Assembly: GCF_030655615.1 (NCBI RefSeq)
Contig: NZ_JAURVJ010000152.1
Span: 1 to 32,383 of the forward strand
Direction: 5' to 3'
Source: Nocardioides sp.
GTDB taxonomy: Bacteria; Actinomycetota; Actinomycetes; Propionibacteriales; Nocardioidaceae
DNA length: 32,383 bases
Every line of letters begins with the position of its first letter. The first letter of the stretch is position 1. Under the pieces are notes generated by a model, which was not told the DNA's origin, did not search any database, and saw only the letters and a list, made by a program, of their open reading frames with translations. Below are positions 1-8,170 of this stretch, piece after piece. Position numbers and translations under genes: made by a program.

Positions 1-5
1 TCCGT

Positions 6-174
6 GGCCCAGTCCGGCGTACCGGCTGCGGAGGTCTCGACGCGCGGTGACTTCGTCCCCGCGGCTCGACCACCGTGTGGTGGGCCTGAGTGCACTGACG
101 TACCGCTGACCCGTCGCACAAACGCGACGGGTCAGCGACTCCCCACGGTGATCCAGCCGACGGGCCGGCTACGG
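6..174. repeat. Long direct repeat, copy 1
   Basis: This block recurs 249 bp downstream at 255-423 with about ten mismatches and no internal gap. It contains the small inverted repeat CCACC-GTGT-GGTGG and the 32-nt hairpin at 105-136. Most differences lie after the hairpin, so the first ~130 bp are the better conserved part. Confidence 0.85.
105..136. terminator. GCTGACCCGTC hairpin, copy 1
   Basis: Inverted repeat with 13-bp arms (GCTGACCCGTCGC and its complement) around the loop ACAAAC. No T-run follows, so it is either a GC-type terminator or a repetitive extragenic palindrome. The same arm sequence appears at 354-385 and 21120-21151. Confidence 0.55.
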
Positions 175-254
175 CCCAGCGTGTCGAGATCCCCGCCAGC
201 GGCCCACCCGACCCGACCCGACCCTGGAGCTGGGCGAGCCTCGACGACCATGTG

Positions 255-423
255 GGCCCGGTCCGGCGTACCCGCTGCGGAGGTCTCGACGCGCGGTGAC
301 TTCGTCCCCGCGACTCGACCACCGTGTGGTGGGCCTGAGTGCACTGACGTACCGCTGACCCGTCGCACAAACGTGACGGGTCAGCGTGTCCTCACGGTGA
401 TCGAGCCGACGGTCCGGCTGCGG
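255..423. repeat. Long direct repeat, copy 2
   Basis: Second copy of the block at 6-174. Its hairpin at 354-385 keeps its pairing: the C-to-T change in the right arm turns a G-C pair into a G-U wobble. Confidence 0.85.
354..385. terminator. GCTGACCCGTC hairpin, copy 2
   Basis: Same hairpin as 105-136, within the second direct-repeat copy, with an 11-bp perfect stem extended by a G-U wobble and one more pair. It may end transcription entering from the left, but no gene end is visible nearby. Confidence 0.5.
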
Positions 424-529
424 GAGTCTCGACCGGCTCGACCACCGCACACCACCCGTCGTGACCATGCCGAGACACCCACCTGGGTGGGCCTGAGTCG
501 TTCGGCCGCGAAGAGGGTCCGGGCGCGCC

Positions 530-535
530 TACGGT
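530..535 (+). promoter_or_regulatory. -10 box TACGGT, leaderless start
   Basis: TACGGT lies 6 nt before the GTG at 542, so transcription would begin at or next to the start codon. The same spacing recurs at many genes in this window. Confidence 0.55.
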
Positions 536-541
536 GCCGGC

Positions 542-1195
542 GTGACCACCCACCAGACCCTCCGGCGGCTGCCGGTCGTCGTCGCGCTCCTGGCCGTCGT
601 GCTGACCGGCTGCGCCACGCCTGTCACCGGGCGCGCCGGCGTACCGGACGCCCCGGGCCAGGCCGTTGCCTCGACGACGACACCAGCCACGCCGGAGACG
701 TCGGAGACGCCCATCAGCAGTCCGGAGCCGAAGGCACCGACGATCACCTACCGGACGGTGCGCCAGCGTCAGCGGCTTCCGTTCGAGCGGACCGTCCGGA
801 TGACCGGGGACCTCGACCGCGGGGTGACCCGGCTGGCGCGGGCGGGTCGGGCCGGCGTGAGGGTGCTCGTCTTCCGGGTCAAGCTGCGCGACGGCAGGCC
901 CGTCGGCCGGCAGCGGGTCCGCACGATGGTGGCGCGCCGGCCGGTGACCCGAGTGGTCCTGCGCGGCACCCACGTCGACCCGCCGCCCGAGCCGAAGCCC
1001 CGGCCCGCGCCGGTGGCGGCGCCGCAGGACGACTGCGACCCCAACTACTCCGGCGCGTGCGTGCCGATCGACAGCGACGTCGACTGCGGTGGAGGCAGCG
1101 GCAACGGCCCGTCGTACCTCTACGGCACCGCGACCGTCGTCGGCAGCGACATCTACGACCTCGACGCCGACAACGACGGCTACGGCTGCGAGTGA
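542..1195 (+). CDS. G5-domain lipoprotein with Excalibur-like C-terminus
   Basis: A 217-residue exported protein of unknown role. Residues 10-24 form a lipoprotein signal ending in the lipobox LTGC (Cys24), so it should be anchored to the outer face of the membrane. A Ser/Thr/Pro linker follows. Residues ~66-143 look like a G5 domain (pattern LPFERTVR ... GVRVLVFRVKLRDGRPVGR ... VVLRGT), a fold tied to cell-wall or glycan binding. A Pro-rich hinge leads to a Cys-rich tail (165-217) ending in DLDADNDGYGCE, which resembles the Excalibur-type calcium-binding loop. The GTG start is chosen because the signal peptide begins there and a -10 box sits 6 nt upstream. It stands alone before the acyl-CoA dehydrogenase gene. 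A structural or envelope-binding role is inference. Confidence 0.85.
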   Translation: MTTHQTLRRLPVVVALLAVVLTGCATPVTGRAGVPDAPGQAVASTTTPATPETSETPISSPEPKAPTITYRTVRQRQRLPFERTVRMTGDLDRGVTRLARAGRAGVRVLVFRVKLRDGRPVGRQRVRTMVARRPVTRVVLRGTHVDPPPEPKPRPAPVAAPQDDCDPNYSGACVPIDSDVDCGGGSGNGPSYLYGTATVVGSDIYDLDADNDGYGCE

Positions 1196-1236
1196 GGGTG
1201 ACGCGCAGCCGACCGGCGGCGTGAGAAAGTCGCACC

Positions 1237-2403
1237 ATGGACCTCTCCCTCAGCGACGAGCAGCAGGCCTTCCGCCAAGCAGCGCGCGACTTCCTCGAGA
1301 AGGAAGCGATTCCCCACCGCACCCAGTGGGACCGTGACGAGTCCGTCGACCTCGCGATCGTGCCCAAGATGGCCGAGCTCGGGTTCTTCGGGCTCACCAT
1401 CCCCGAGGAGTACGGCGGGCTCGGCGGCGACTACGTGACCTACGCGCTGGCGATGGAGGAGCTCGGGCGGGCCGACTCGGCGCTGCGGGGCATCGTCTCC
1501 GTGAGCAGCGGGCTGGTCGGGAAGTCCATCCTGTTCCACGGCACCGAGGAGCAGAAGCAGGAGTGGCTGCCGCAGATCGCGACGGCGGAGAAGCTCGGCT
1601 GCTTCGGGCTGACCGAGCCCGGCACCGGCTCCGACGCCGGCAACCTGACGTCGAAGGCGGTCAAGGACGGAGGCGACTACGTCATCTCCGGCCAGAAGCT
1701 CTTCATCACCAACGGCACCTGGGCCGACGTCGCGCTGGTCTTCGCGCGCACCGGCGCCCCCGACAGCGGCGCGCGGGGGGTGAGCGCGTTCCTCGTCCCG
1801 ACCGACGCAGAGGGCTTCGAGGCCCGCGAGATCAAGGGCAAGCTCGGGCTGCGCGGCCAGGCCACGGCCGAGCTGTTCCTCGACGAGGTCCGCGTGCCGG
1901 CCTCCGCGATGCTCGGCGGCGCCGAGGGCGAGGGCCGCGGCTTCAAGGTCGCGATGTCCACGCTCGACAAGGGCCGGCTGGCCGTCGCCGCGGGCTGCGT
2001 CGGCATCGTCCAGGGCTGCCTCGAGACGTCGGTCGACTACGCCAAGAACCGCACCCAGTTCGGCCGCCCCATCGCCGGCTTCCAGCTCGTGCAGGACATG
2101 ATCGCCGACATCAGCCTCGACGCCGACGCGGCGCGGCTCCTCGTCTGGATGTGCGCCGACCTCGTCGACCGGCACGAGCCGTTCGGCGTCGCCGCGTCCA
2201 AGGCCAAGCTGTTCGCCTCGGAGGCCGCCGTGCGCGCCGCCAACCTCGCCATCCAGATCCACGGCGGCGCCGGCTACGTCGACGAGTACCCGGCCGCCAA
2301 GTACCTCCGGGACGCCCGCGTGATGACCCTCTACGAAGGCACCAGCCAGATCCAGAAGCTGCTCATCGGACGGGCCGAGACCGGCATCAACGCATTCGTC
2401 TGA
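1237..2403 (+). CDS. Acyl-CoA dehydrogenase
   Basis: A 388-residue flavoenzyme of the acyl-CoA dehydrogenase family, which introduces the alpha-beta double bond into acyl-CoA thioesters using FAD and passes electrons to an electron-transfer flavoprotein. The N-terminal helical domain, the first signature GLTEPGTGSD (around 130) and the C-terminal signature in QIHGGAGYVDEYPAAKYLRD are all present. The catalytic base is probably Glu367 in LYEGTSQIQ, the position used by short-chain and related members. The length is typical. Chain-length or branched-chain preference cannot be read from sequence. The metallophosphoesterase gene follows after 8 bp, so the two are probably co-transcribed. A weak box GAAAGT lies 6 nt before the ATG. 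Confidence 0.95.
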   Translation: MDLSLSDEQQAFRQAARDFLEKEAIPHRTQWDRDESVDLAIVPKMAELGFFGLTIPEEYGGLGGDYVTYALAMEELGRADSALRGIVSVSSGLVGKSILFHGTEEQKQEWLPQIATAEKLGCFGLTEPGTGSDAGNLTSKAVKDGGDYVISGQKLFITNGTWADVALVFARTGAPDSGARGVSAFLVPTDAEGFEAREIKGKLGLRGQATAELFLDEVRVPASAMLGGAEGEGRGFKVAMSTLDKGRLAVAAGCVGIVQGCLETSVDYAKNRTQFGRPIAGFQLVQDMIADISLDADAARLLVWMCADLVDRHEPFGVAASKAKLFASEAAVRAANLAIQIHGGAGYVDEYPAAKYLRDARVMTLYEGTSQIQKLLIGRAETGINAFV

Positions 2404-2411
2404 GCACGGCC

Positions 2412-3179
2412 GTGAACCCTGCCGCCGACTCCGTCGCCGTCCTCTCCGACGTGCACGGCGTGCTGCCCGTCCTCGAGGCCGTGCTGGCCGAGCCCGACGT
2501 GCGCAGCGCCGACGTCGTCGTCGTCTGCGGCGACCACGCGGCGGGTCCTCAGCCGGTCGAGGTGCTCGACCTGCTGGCCAGCCGGCCCGACGTCGTCCTC
2601 GTCCGCGGCAACGCCGACCGCGACCTCCTCGCGCTCGGCCGTGGCGAGCAGCTGGCAGCGGGCGAGCCCCACGAGGTCGACGCCTGGGCCGCGGCCCAGC
2701 TGTCCGAGCACCACCTCCGCCTGCTGGCCCAGATGCCGCACCCGGTCACCCTCGACGTGCGCGGGTTCGGCCCGGTCGTCTTCTGCCACGGCACCCCGCG
2801 CGACGACGACGAGGTCGTGCTGGTCGACACCCGCCTGGAGAAGTGGGCCGAGGCCTTCGCCGGCCTGCCCGACGAGGTCCGTACGGTCGTCTGCGGCCAC
2901 ACCCACATGCCGTTCGTGCGCCTCGTCGACCGCCGCGTCGTCGTCAACCCCGGCAGCATCGGCATGCCCTACGGTCGCCCCGGCGGCCACTGGGCCTTGC
3001 TCCGCGACGGCGACGTCTCGTTGCGCCGGGTCGAGGTCGACGTCGACGACGCCGTACGCCGGGTGGTGGCGGGCTCGTCCTACCCCGGGCGCCAGGCGTG
3101 GGCCGACACCTACGTCCGCGCCACGGCGAGCGACAAGGACGCCCTCGAGGCCTTCGGTCCCCGCGACGGCCGGTCATGA
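2412..3179 (+). CDS. Metallophosphoesterase (calcineurin-like, YfcE type)
   Basis: A 255-residue cytoplasmic phosphoesterase. All metal-binding blocks are visible in order: SDVHG (Asp13, His15), CGDHAAGP (Asp41), RGNADRD (Asn67), FCHGTP (His126) and CGHTHMPF (His163, His165), followed by the conserved NPGSIGMPYG. These make up the two-metal centre of calcineurin-like phosphodiesterases and phosphatases. The substrate is unknown. The start is the GTG at 2412: no other start in this frame lies between the upstream stop and the SDVHG block. It follows the dehydrogenase by 8 bp and overlaps the next gene through ATGA, so it is part of a three-gene operon. Confidence 0.92.
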   Translation: MNPAADSVAVLSDVHGVLPVLEAVLAEPDVRSADVVVVCGDHAAGPQPVEVLDLLASRPDVVLVRGNADRDLLALGRGEQLAAGEPHEVDAWAAAQLSEHHLRLLAQMPHPVTLDVRGFGPVVFCHGTPRDDDEVVLVDTRLEKWAEAFAGLPDEVRTVVCGHTHMPFVRLVDRRVVVNPGSIGMPYGRPGGHWALLRDGDVSLRRVEVDVDDAVRRVVAGSSYPGRQAWADTYVRATASDKDALEAFGPRDGRS

Positions 3180-3766
3180 CGACGCTCGACGAGACCCGTC
3201 CGCCGCGCACCCGTCCCGGGACGCTCAGGCTGGCCTGGGCGCTGGCCGGGACGGTGCTGGTGTGGGCGCTCGCGATCGTCACGGTCCTGCTGCCGCTGCC
3301 GTTCGTCGGGACCTACGTCGGGCTGGCGGCGAGCGTCGTGAGCTGGTTCTGCCTGGTGTCGGCGGGGTTCGTGCTCGGCCTGGTCGGCGGTCGACGGTGG
3401 GTGACGGCGACGACGACGGGCCTCACGGTCGTGCTGGCGGCGGGGCTGCTCAACTGGTGCAGCGTCGCGCCCGAGGCGTGGTTCGACTCCCACCGCTCGC
3501 TCTACGAGCAGGCGGTCGAAGACCTCGAGCCCGACAACAGCTATGACGGTGCGCTGCTCCCGATGCTCTGGCGTCCGCTGTCGGTCACCGGGCGGGTGCA
3601 GGCGCGCGGCTCGATGCTGTTCTTCCCGCAGTGGCAGGGCATCCCCGACGACGCCGGCGGCTACTTCCACGCACCCGACGGCTCGCCCGCCGGCACCGAC
3701 ATGTCCGGCATGATCTGCCAGGACCCCGTCGCGCTCGGCGACGACTGGTGGATGTGCGGGATGTGA
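3176..3766 (+). CDS. Small membrane protein, unknown function
   Basis: A 196-residue protein I do not recognise. After a basic, Pro-rich N-terminus it has three hydrophobic segments (about 19-38, 44-66 and 75-90). A soluble C-terminal half follows with several Trp and Cys residues and the ending DDWWMCGM. By the positive-inside rule the N-terminus is cytoplasmic and the C-terminal half would then be outside. Its ATG overlaps the stop of the phosphoesterase gene by 4 bp, so translation is likely coupled. It ends 4 bp before the end of the convergent lipoprotein gene. Confidence 0.8.
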   Translation: MTTLDETRPPRTRPGTLRLAWALAGTVLVWALAIVTVLLPLPFVGTYVGLAASVVSWFCLVSAGFVLGLVGGRRWVTATTTGLTVVLAAGLLNWCSVAPEAWFDSHRSLYEQAVEDLEPDNSYDGALLPMLWRPLSVTGRVQARGSMLFFPQWQGIPDDAGGYFHAPDGSPAGTDMSGMICQDPVALGDDWWMCGM

Positions 3767-3770
3767 CCCG

Positions 3771-4232
3771 CTAGCTCGACAGCAGCTCGGCGAAGCTCCC
3801 GGCGCCCAGCACCGCCAGGAGCTCGGCGGCCGCGTCCGGGCAGCCCGCGGCGGCGAGCGCGTCCATGTCGGCGCCGTCGATGTCGGTGAGCAGCCCCTTG
3901 TCGGAGTAGAAGGCGAAGAGCGCGGTGCCGAAGGTCGCCGCGGCGTACTCCGCCGGCGTCAGGTCGATGACCTCCGGCGTCTCGTCGGCCAGGAACCCGC
4001 AGAACTCCTCGGCCGTCAGCGCCGCGCCCTCGTCGGCCTCGCCGTCGAGGTCGTCGTCGCCGGACGTGGCCTCGTTGAGGTCGGTCGGCACGATCGCGGG
4101 CGTGTCGGTCGTCCCACCGGAGCCGCCCGAGCCACCCGAGCCGCCCGAGTCGCCCGCGTCGTCGGACCCGCCGCACCCGGCCAGTCCCGCGAGGAGCACG
4201 ATCGCGGCCACTCCGGCCCACCGAGTCGTCAT
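3771..4232 (-). CDS. Putative lipoprotein
   Basis: A 153-residue lipoprotein with no recognised domain. The signal ends in LAGC (Cys20), followed by a flexible linker with repeated SGG triplets and an acidic stretch. The C-terminal ~85 residues are helical and carry two cysteines that could pair. The GC-rich SGG repeats are encoded by a short tandem array at about 4117-4155. The ATG at 4232 is preferred over longer in-frame readings because it places the signal peptide at the N-terminus. It is divergent from the secreted protein gene at 4339. Confidence 0.82.
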   Translation of the reverse strand: MTTRWAGVAAIVLLAGLAGCGGSDDAGDSGGSGGSGGSGGTTDTPAIVPTDLNEATSGDDDLDGEADEGAALTAEEFCGFLADETPEVIDLTPAEYAAATFGTALFAFYSDKGLLTDIDGADMDALAAAGCPDAAAELLAVLGAGSFAELLSS

Positions 4233-4326
4233 GGGGAGAGACCCTCGCACAGGATCCGGGCCACCGCCATGGCCCGCAGGTCTGGACCAGCGAGCGCCCC
4301 GATTGGCCCGCACCGCGCCCAATTCG

Positions 4327-4332
4327 TACCGT
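4327..4332 (+). promoter_or_regulatory. -10 box TACCGT, leaderless start
   Basis: TACCGT lies 6 nt before the GTG at 4339, in the 106-bp gap between divergent genes. The same hexamer and spacing precede the GntR gene at 14354. Confidence 0.5.
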
Positions 4333-4338
4333 CTCACT

Positions 4339-5805
4339 GTGCTTACACGAGTCTGGGTCGTCATCGTCGGAGCCGTCCTTGTCCTCACGGCACTCGCCGC
4401 CCCCACCCCCGCCAGCCCCGCCAGCACGGCGACCAGCACCGGCCAGGCCTCCCAGCGCCACCAGGACCCGCCCCGCCGTCGCGGCGAGCTGCCACGCAAC
4501 CGCTGGTCGGGCCCGGCCGGCACGGCCACCATGCACGGCGACCCCGGGTCGTCGGACACGACGCCGCTGCGCGGTCCCGGCGCGACCCCGCAGGCCGTGC
4601 AGCACGTCGTGCTCCCCGGCGTCTGCCCGACGATCCTCGCCGGCCGCGACGGCGTCCCGCTCGCGCTCTGCACGGAGTACGCCGACCGCGCCCCGTCGGT
4701 CTACCTCCTCGACCCCACCACCTACCTCCCGCTCGCCCGCCTCCACCTGCAGGCCGGCGCCCTGCTGGGAGGCGTCTACGCCTACGTCGACCACCGTGAC
4801 CGCCTGGTCACCGTCGACGGCTCCGGCGCGATCGTCCTGGTGGCGCACGACGAGAACGGACCCGCCGGCACCGACCGGCTCTTCGTGCAGCGCCGGATCC
4901 CGTTCACCCGGGCGATCAGCCGGCTCTGCGGCAGCACGAGCTGCGACTCCCTCGTCTCGGTCGCGCCCGGCTACGACGGGCGGATCTGGTTCGCCACGGC
5001 CCACGCCGCGGCCGGCTACGCCGACCCGCGCACCGGTCGGGTCGTCGTACGACGCCTCGGCAGCCGCCAGGAGCTGATCGGCAACAGCATCTCGACGGCG
5101 CCCGACGGCACGGTGGTCACGACCGACCGCGCGACCTACCTGCTGCGCGCGGACGGGCGTGGGCGCGTGCGCCAGCTCTGGAGGCGCGGCTACGACCGGG
5201 GCTCGGCGCGCAAGCCCGGCCAGCTCACCCAGGGCAGCGGCGCCACGCCGACGTTCTTCGGGCCACGCACCGGCCACGAGTTCGTCGCGATCACCGACAA
5301 CGCCCGCCCGCGCAGCCGCGTGCTCGTCTATCGCACCAGCACCGGCGCCCTGCGCTGCTCGCTGCCCGTCCTCGCCCGCGACAACAGCGGCAGCGAGAAC
5401 TCCCCCATCGCCTTCCGGCGCTCGATCTACGTCGCCAGCACCTACGGCTACCCCTACCCCGCCGGCACGACGGGCACGTCCGACCCCGCGTCGGCGCCGT
5501 TCGTCGGCGGGCTCGAGCGGGTCGACCTGACCAGGCGCGGCTGCCGGTCGGTGTGGCGCACCCGGACCCGGTCGTCGGCGGTGCCGCGGCTCTCGACCGC
5601 CGAGGGCGTCATCCACACCGTCACCCGCAGCGCGTCGCTCGCCTACGACCTGGTGCGCATCTCGCCCCGCGACGGCCGCGTGGTGAGCCGGTCGCGGATC
5701 GGCAACGGCCCGACCGCCGACACGCTGCAGATGGTCGGCTCGATCCTGGCCGACGGGACCCTGCTGCAGGGCAACATCGCGGGCCTCACGGTCACCCGCC
5801 GCTAG
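4339..5805 (+). CDS. Secreted propeller-like protein, unknown function
   Basis: A 488-residue exported protein. The first ~25 residues form a signal peptide (hydrophobic VVIVGAVLVLTALAAP, then Ala/Pro/Ser). The mature chain shows repeated short beta-strand units of the type VYLLDPTTYLPLARL, GRIWFATAHAAAGY, GTVVTTDRATYLLRADG and ILADGTLLQGNIAGL, spaced as in blades of a PQQ- or quinoprotein-like beta-propeller. Four cysteines could form disulfides. No catalytic motif is evident. The GTG start at 4339 gives a proper signal peptide and has a -10 box 6 nt upstream. It is followed 80 bp later by a receptor kinase that also carries an extracellular propeller, so a shared envelope role is possible but unproven. 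Confidence 0.8.
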   Translation: MLTRVWVVIVGAVLVLTALAAPTPASPASTATSTGQASQRHQDPPRRRGELPRNRWSGPAGTATMHGDPGSSDTTPLRGPGATPQAVQHVVLPGVCPTILAGRDGVPLALCTEYADRAPSVYLLDPTTYLPLARLHLQAGALLGGVYAYVDHRDRLVTVDGSGAIVLVAHDENGPAGTDRLFVQRRIPFTRAISRLCGSTSCDSLVSVAPGYDGRIWFATAHAAAGYADPRTGRVVVRRLGSRQELIGNSISTAPDGTVVTTDRATYLLRADGRGRVRQLWRRGYDRGSARKPGQLTQGSGATPTFFGPRTGHEFVAITDNARPRSRVLVYRTSTGALRCSLPVLARDNSGSENSPIAFRRSIYVASTYGYPYPAGTTGTSDPASAPFVGGLERVDLTRRGCRSVWRTRTRSSAVPRLSTAEGVIHTVTRSASLAYDLVRISPRDGRVVSRSRIGNGPTADTLQMVGSILADGTLLQGNIAGLTVTRR

Positions 5806-5872
5806 GTCGTGCCCGAGAACAGGCCCCACGGACAGGCCCGGACGGTGTCTGCCGCCGGGGCCGGGCGCCCCT

Positions 5873-5878
5873 TATCCT
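5873..5878 (+). promoter_or_regulatory. -10 box TATCCT, leaderless start
   Basis: TATCCT lies 7 nt before the ATG at 5886, and no purine-rich ribosome site stands between them. Confidence 0.55.
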
Positions 5879-5885
5879 GCCGAGC

Positions 5886-8162
5886 ATGACCGACGCGGAC
5901 GACCTGCTCGCCGGACGCTACCGACGGGTCCGGCCGCTGGGGCAGGGCGGCATGGGCGACGTCTGGCTCGCCGAGGACGTCGACCTCGGCCGCCACGTGG
6001 CCGTGAAGCGGCTGCGATTCGACACCCCGACCGGGATGGACGCCGAGCTCGTCGAGCGGATGATGCGCGAGGCCCGCGTCGTCGCCCGGCTCAAGCACCC
6101 CGCGATCGTCACGCTCTACGACCTGGTCCGCGTCGAGGGCCGTCCCCACCTGATCCTCGAGTACGTCGACGGCGAGTCGCTCGCCGACCGCCTCGCCCGC
6201 GAGCGCACCGCCGACTGGCGCAGCGTGGCCCGGGTCGTCGCCGACACCGCCGGCGCGCTCGCCGCCGCGCACGCGGCCGGCGTCCTGCACCGCGACGTCA
6301 AGCCGGGCAACGTGCTCGTCGACCCCGAGGGCCGCGGCCACCTCGCCGACTTCGGCATCGCGCGCGGCACCGAGGACGTCGCCATCACCCGCGCCGGCGA
6401 GATGATCGGCACCCTCGCCTTCCTGCCCCCGGAGGCCGCCCGGCAGGAGCCCATGTCGGCCGCCAGCGACGTCTGGTCGCTCGGCGCGACGTTCTTCGCC
6501 GCGGTCGAGGGCCACCCGCCCTTCGTCGCCCCCGGCGCCGACGTGCCCGCGATCGTCGCGCGGCTCGTCCGCGAGGACGCCCCACCCGCCACCCGGGCCG
6601 GCGCCTGCACCGCCCTCGTCCACCGGATGCTCGCGACCGACCCCACCGCCCGTCCGACCGCGGCCGAGGTCGCCGTCGAGATGGACCGCGCGCTCGGCGG
6701 GCCGGAGCTGCTCCCCGAGACCGGCGCCGTCCTGCTGCCCGACCCGGCGCCCCCGACCCAGGCGCAGTCCGGCCTCGCACCGCGCGCCGGGCTCGACACC
6801 GCGGCCCACGCGGCCCCGACGCGCTACGGCGGACCCGACCTGCACCCGTCCTACCCGTCCAGCCCGTCCCACCCCTCCCACCCGTCCCACCCCTCCCACC
6901 CGTCCGGCCCCTCCACCCCGACCCCGCCCGCCGGTCCGCCCCCCGGCCAGGCACCCCAGGAGCCCGGCCGCGGCCGGCGCATCGCCCTCGTCGCCGCGGC
7001 GGTCGTGCTGCTCGCCGGCGCCGTCGTGGGCGTCGTGCTGCTCCAGAGCGACGGCGGCGGTGACGACACCGCCGACGACCCGGCCACCGACCCGCCCGGG
7101 TCGAGCCAGGGGTCGTCCGGGCCCACGGAACCCGAGGCGGGGCCGGGCTTCACGACGACCGAGGTCGGGGCCACACCGCGCCTCGCCAGCCTCGCACCCG
7201 ACGGCGCCGGCCCGATCTACGTCGCCAACACCGACTCCGACACGGTCACCGTCGTCGACCGCGCCACCGGCGACACCACCAGCTTCGACGTCTGCGACGC
7301 CCCCAACGCCGGCGCGGCCGTCGCCCCCGGCGGCGGCGTCGCCTACATCCCGTGTGGCGGCAACGAGATCTCGGTGGTCGACGCCGGGAACGAGCTCTTC
7401 CGGATCCCGCTCGAGAACGTCCCCAACCCGCTGCGGCTCAGCGACGACGGCACCGTCCTCTTCGTGCCCCAGCGCGACGGGCAGCTCGTGCTCCTCGACG
7501 CCCAGTCCTACGACGTCCTCACCTCGTTCGCGCTGGGCAGCTCCCCGGGCCTCGTCCAGCTCGCACCCGACGGGACGGCGTACACCCCCGACAACGGGAG
7601 CGGCTCGATCTTCCGGGTCCTGCCCGACCTCGAGACCGTCGCCGAGGTCCCGGTCGACGCCAGCCCCAACGGGCTGCAGGTGAGCGAGGACGGCAGCAAG
7701 GTCTACGTCACCCTCGACGGCGGGCTGCTGCAGGTCGTCGAGCGCGGCCAGGACGGCGCCGACGACACCCCCGGCCCGACGTACTCGCTCCCGGGCGAGA
7801 CCACCGGCAAGGTCCGCCAGCAGCCCGGCAGCAACCGGGGCTGGATCCCCGACCCGGCCGGCGGCGTCATCTGGGTGGTCGACCTCGACACCGGCGAGCT
7901 CGTCGACACCGTCGACCTCGAGGGCGAGCCGGGCACCATCGTGTCGTTCAGCCCCGACGGCGCCACGGCCTACGTCCCCGACTACGGCAACGGCGTGGTT
8001 GCCGCGATCGACACGACCGACCTCACGGTCAGCGCGCTCGACGGCGCCGGCGACTCCCCCCGCAACGTCACCATCACCCCCGACGGGGCCCTGATGTACG
8101 TCGTCGGCCTGGCCGGCGGCGACGAGACGGCCGGCACGCTCACCGCCGTGCCCCTCGGCTAG
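5886..8162 (+). CDS. Transmembrane Ser/Thr protein kinase with extracellular beta-propeller
   Basis: A 758-residue receptor-type kinase. The kinase domain spans ~10-270, with the Gly-rich loop LGQGGMGDVW, Lys41 in VAVKRL, Glu62, the catalytic loop HRDVKPGN (Asp137, Asn142) and the DFG Asp155, so it should be active. A Pro/Ser/His-rich juxtamembrane linker contains a run of HPS triplets (about 320-340). One membrane helix follows at ~366-387. The outer part (about 400-758) is built of YVTN-like propeller repeats such as IYVANTDSDTVTVVDRATGD and AYVPDYGNGVVAAIDTTD. The layout matches PknD-type kinases, in which the propeller is thought to be a sensor; the ligand is unknown. It has its own promoter and ends 8 bp from a convergent gene. 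Confidence 0.95.
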   Translation: MTDADDLLAGRYRRVRPLGQGGMGDVWLAEDVDLGRHVAVKRLRFDTPTGMDAELVERMMREARVVARLKHPAIVTLYDLVRVEGRPHLILEYVDGESLADRLARERTADWRSVARVVADTAGALAAAHAAGVLHRDVKPGNVLVDPEGRGHLADFGIARGTEDVAITRAGEMIGTLAFLPPEAARQEPMSAASDVWSLGATFFAAVEGHPPFVAPGADVPAIVARLVREDAPPATRAGACTALVHRMLATDPTARPTAAEVAVEMDRALGGPELLPETGAVLLPDPAPPTQAQSGLAPRAGLDTAAHAAPTRYGGPDLHPSYPSSPSHPSHPSHPSHPSGPSTPTPPAGPPPGQAPQEPGRGRRIALVAAAVVLLAGAVVGVVLLQSDGGGDDTADDPATDPPGSSQGSSGPTEPEAGPGFTTTEVGATPRLASLAPDGAGPIYVANTDSDTVTVVDRATGDTTSFDVCDAPNAGAAVAPGGGVAYIPCGGNEISVVDAGNELFRIPLENVPNPLRLSDDGTVLFVPQRDGQLVLLDAQSYDVLTSFALGSSPGLVQLAPDGTAYTPDNGSGSIFRVLPDLETVAEVPVDASPNGLQVSEDGSKVYVTLDGGLLQVVERGQDGADDTPGPTYSLPGETTGKVRQQPGSNRGWIPDPAGGVIWVVDLDTGELVDTVDLEGEPGTIVSFSPDGATAYVPDYGNGVVAAIDTTDLTVSALDGAGDSPRNVTITPDGALMYVVGLAGGDETAGTLTAVPLG

Positions 8163-8170
8163 CGCGTGTC

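Larger units (their letters stand above)
1..541. other. Non-coding region with a duplicated hairpin-bearing block
   Basis: No open frame here has a credible protein: the frames present are low-complexity Arg/Pro/Gly shadows running through the repeats on both strands. The stretch holds two copies of a ~169-bp block (6-174 and 255-423) and a degenerate third echo at about 426-500 that repeats the pieces CGGCTCGACCACCG and GTGGGCCTGAGT. The promoter of the gene at 542 lies at its right end. The left end may continue outside the window. Confidence 0.7.

Noticed and set aside
6..423. CRISPR-like repeats
   Set aside because: There are only two long copies, with no short regular repeat-spacer structure and no cas genes.
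4..1224. Plus-strand frame covering the direct repeats and the first lipoprotein gene
   Set aside because: The translated repeats show no protein-like features, and the real lipoprotein lies in another frame.
3661..5829. Minus-strand frame of over 700 codons opposite the secreted protein
   Set aside because: It is low-complexity, has no domain, and spans a clear gene on each strand; the plus-strand reading has a signal peptide and promoter box.
6843..6915. Tandem CCCTCCCACC/CCCGTCCCACC-type repeat as a regulatory element
   Set aside because: It encodes the Pro/Ser/His juxtamembrane linker of the kinase, so it is explained as a coding low-complexity tract.
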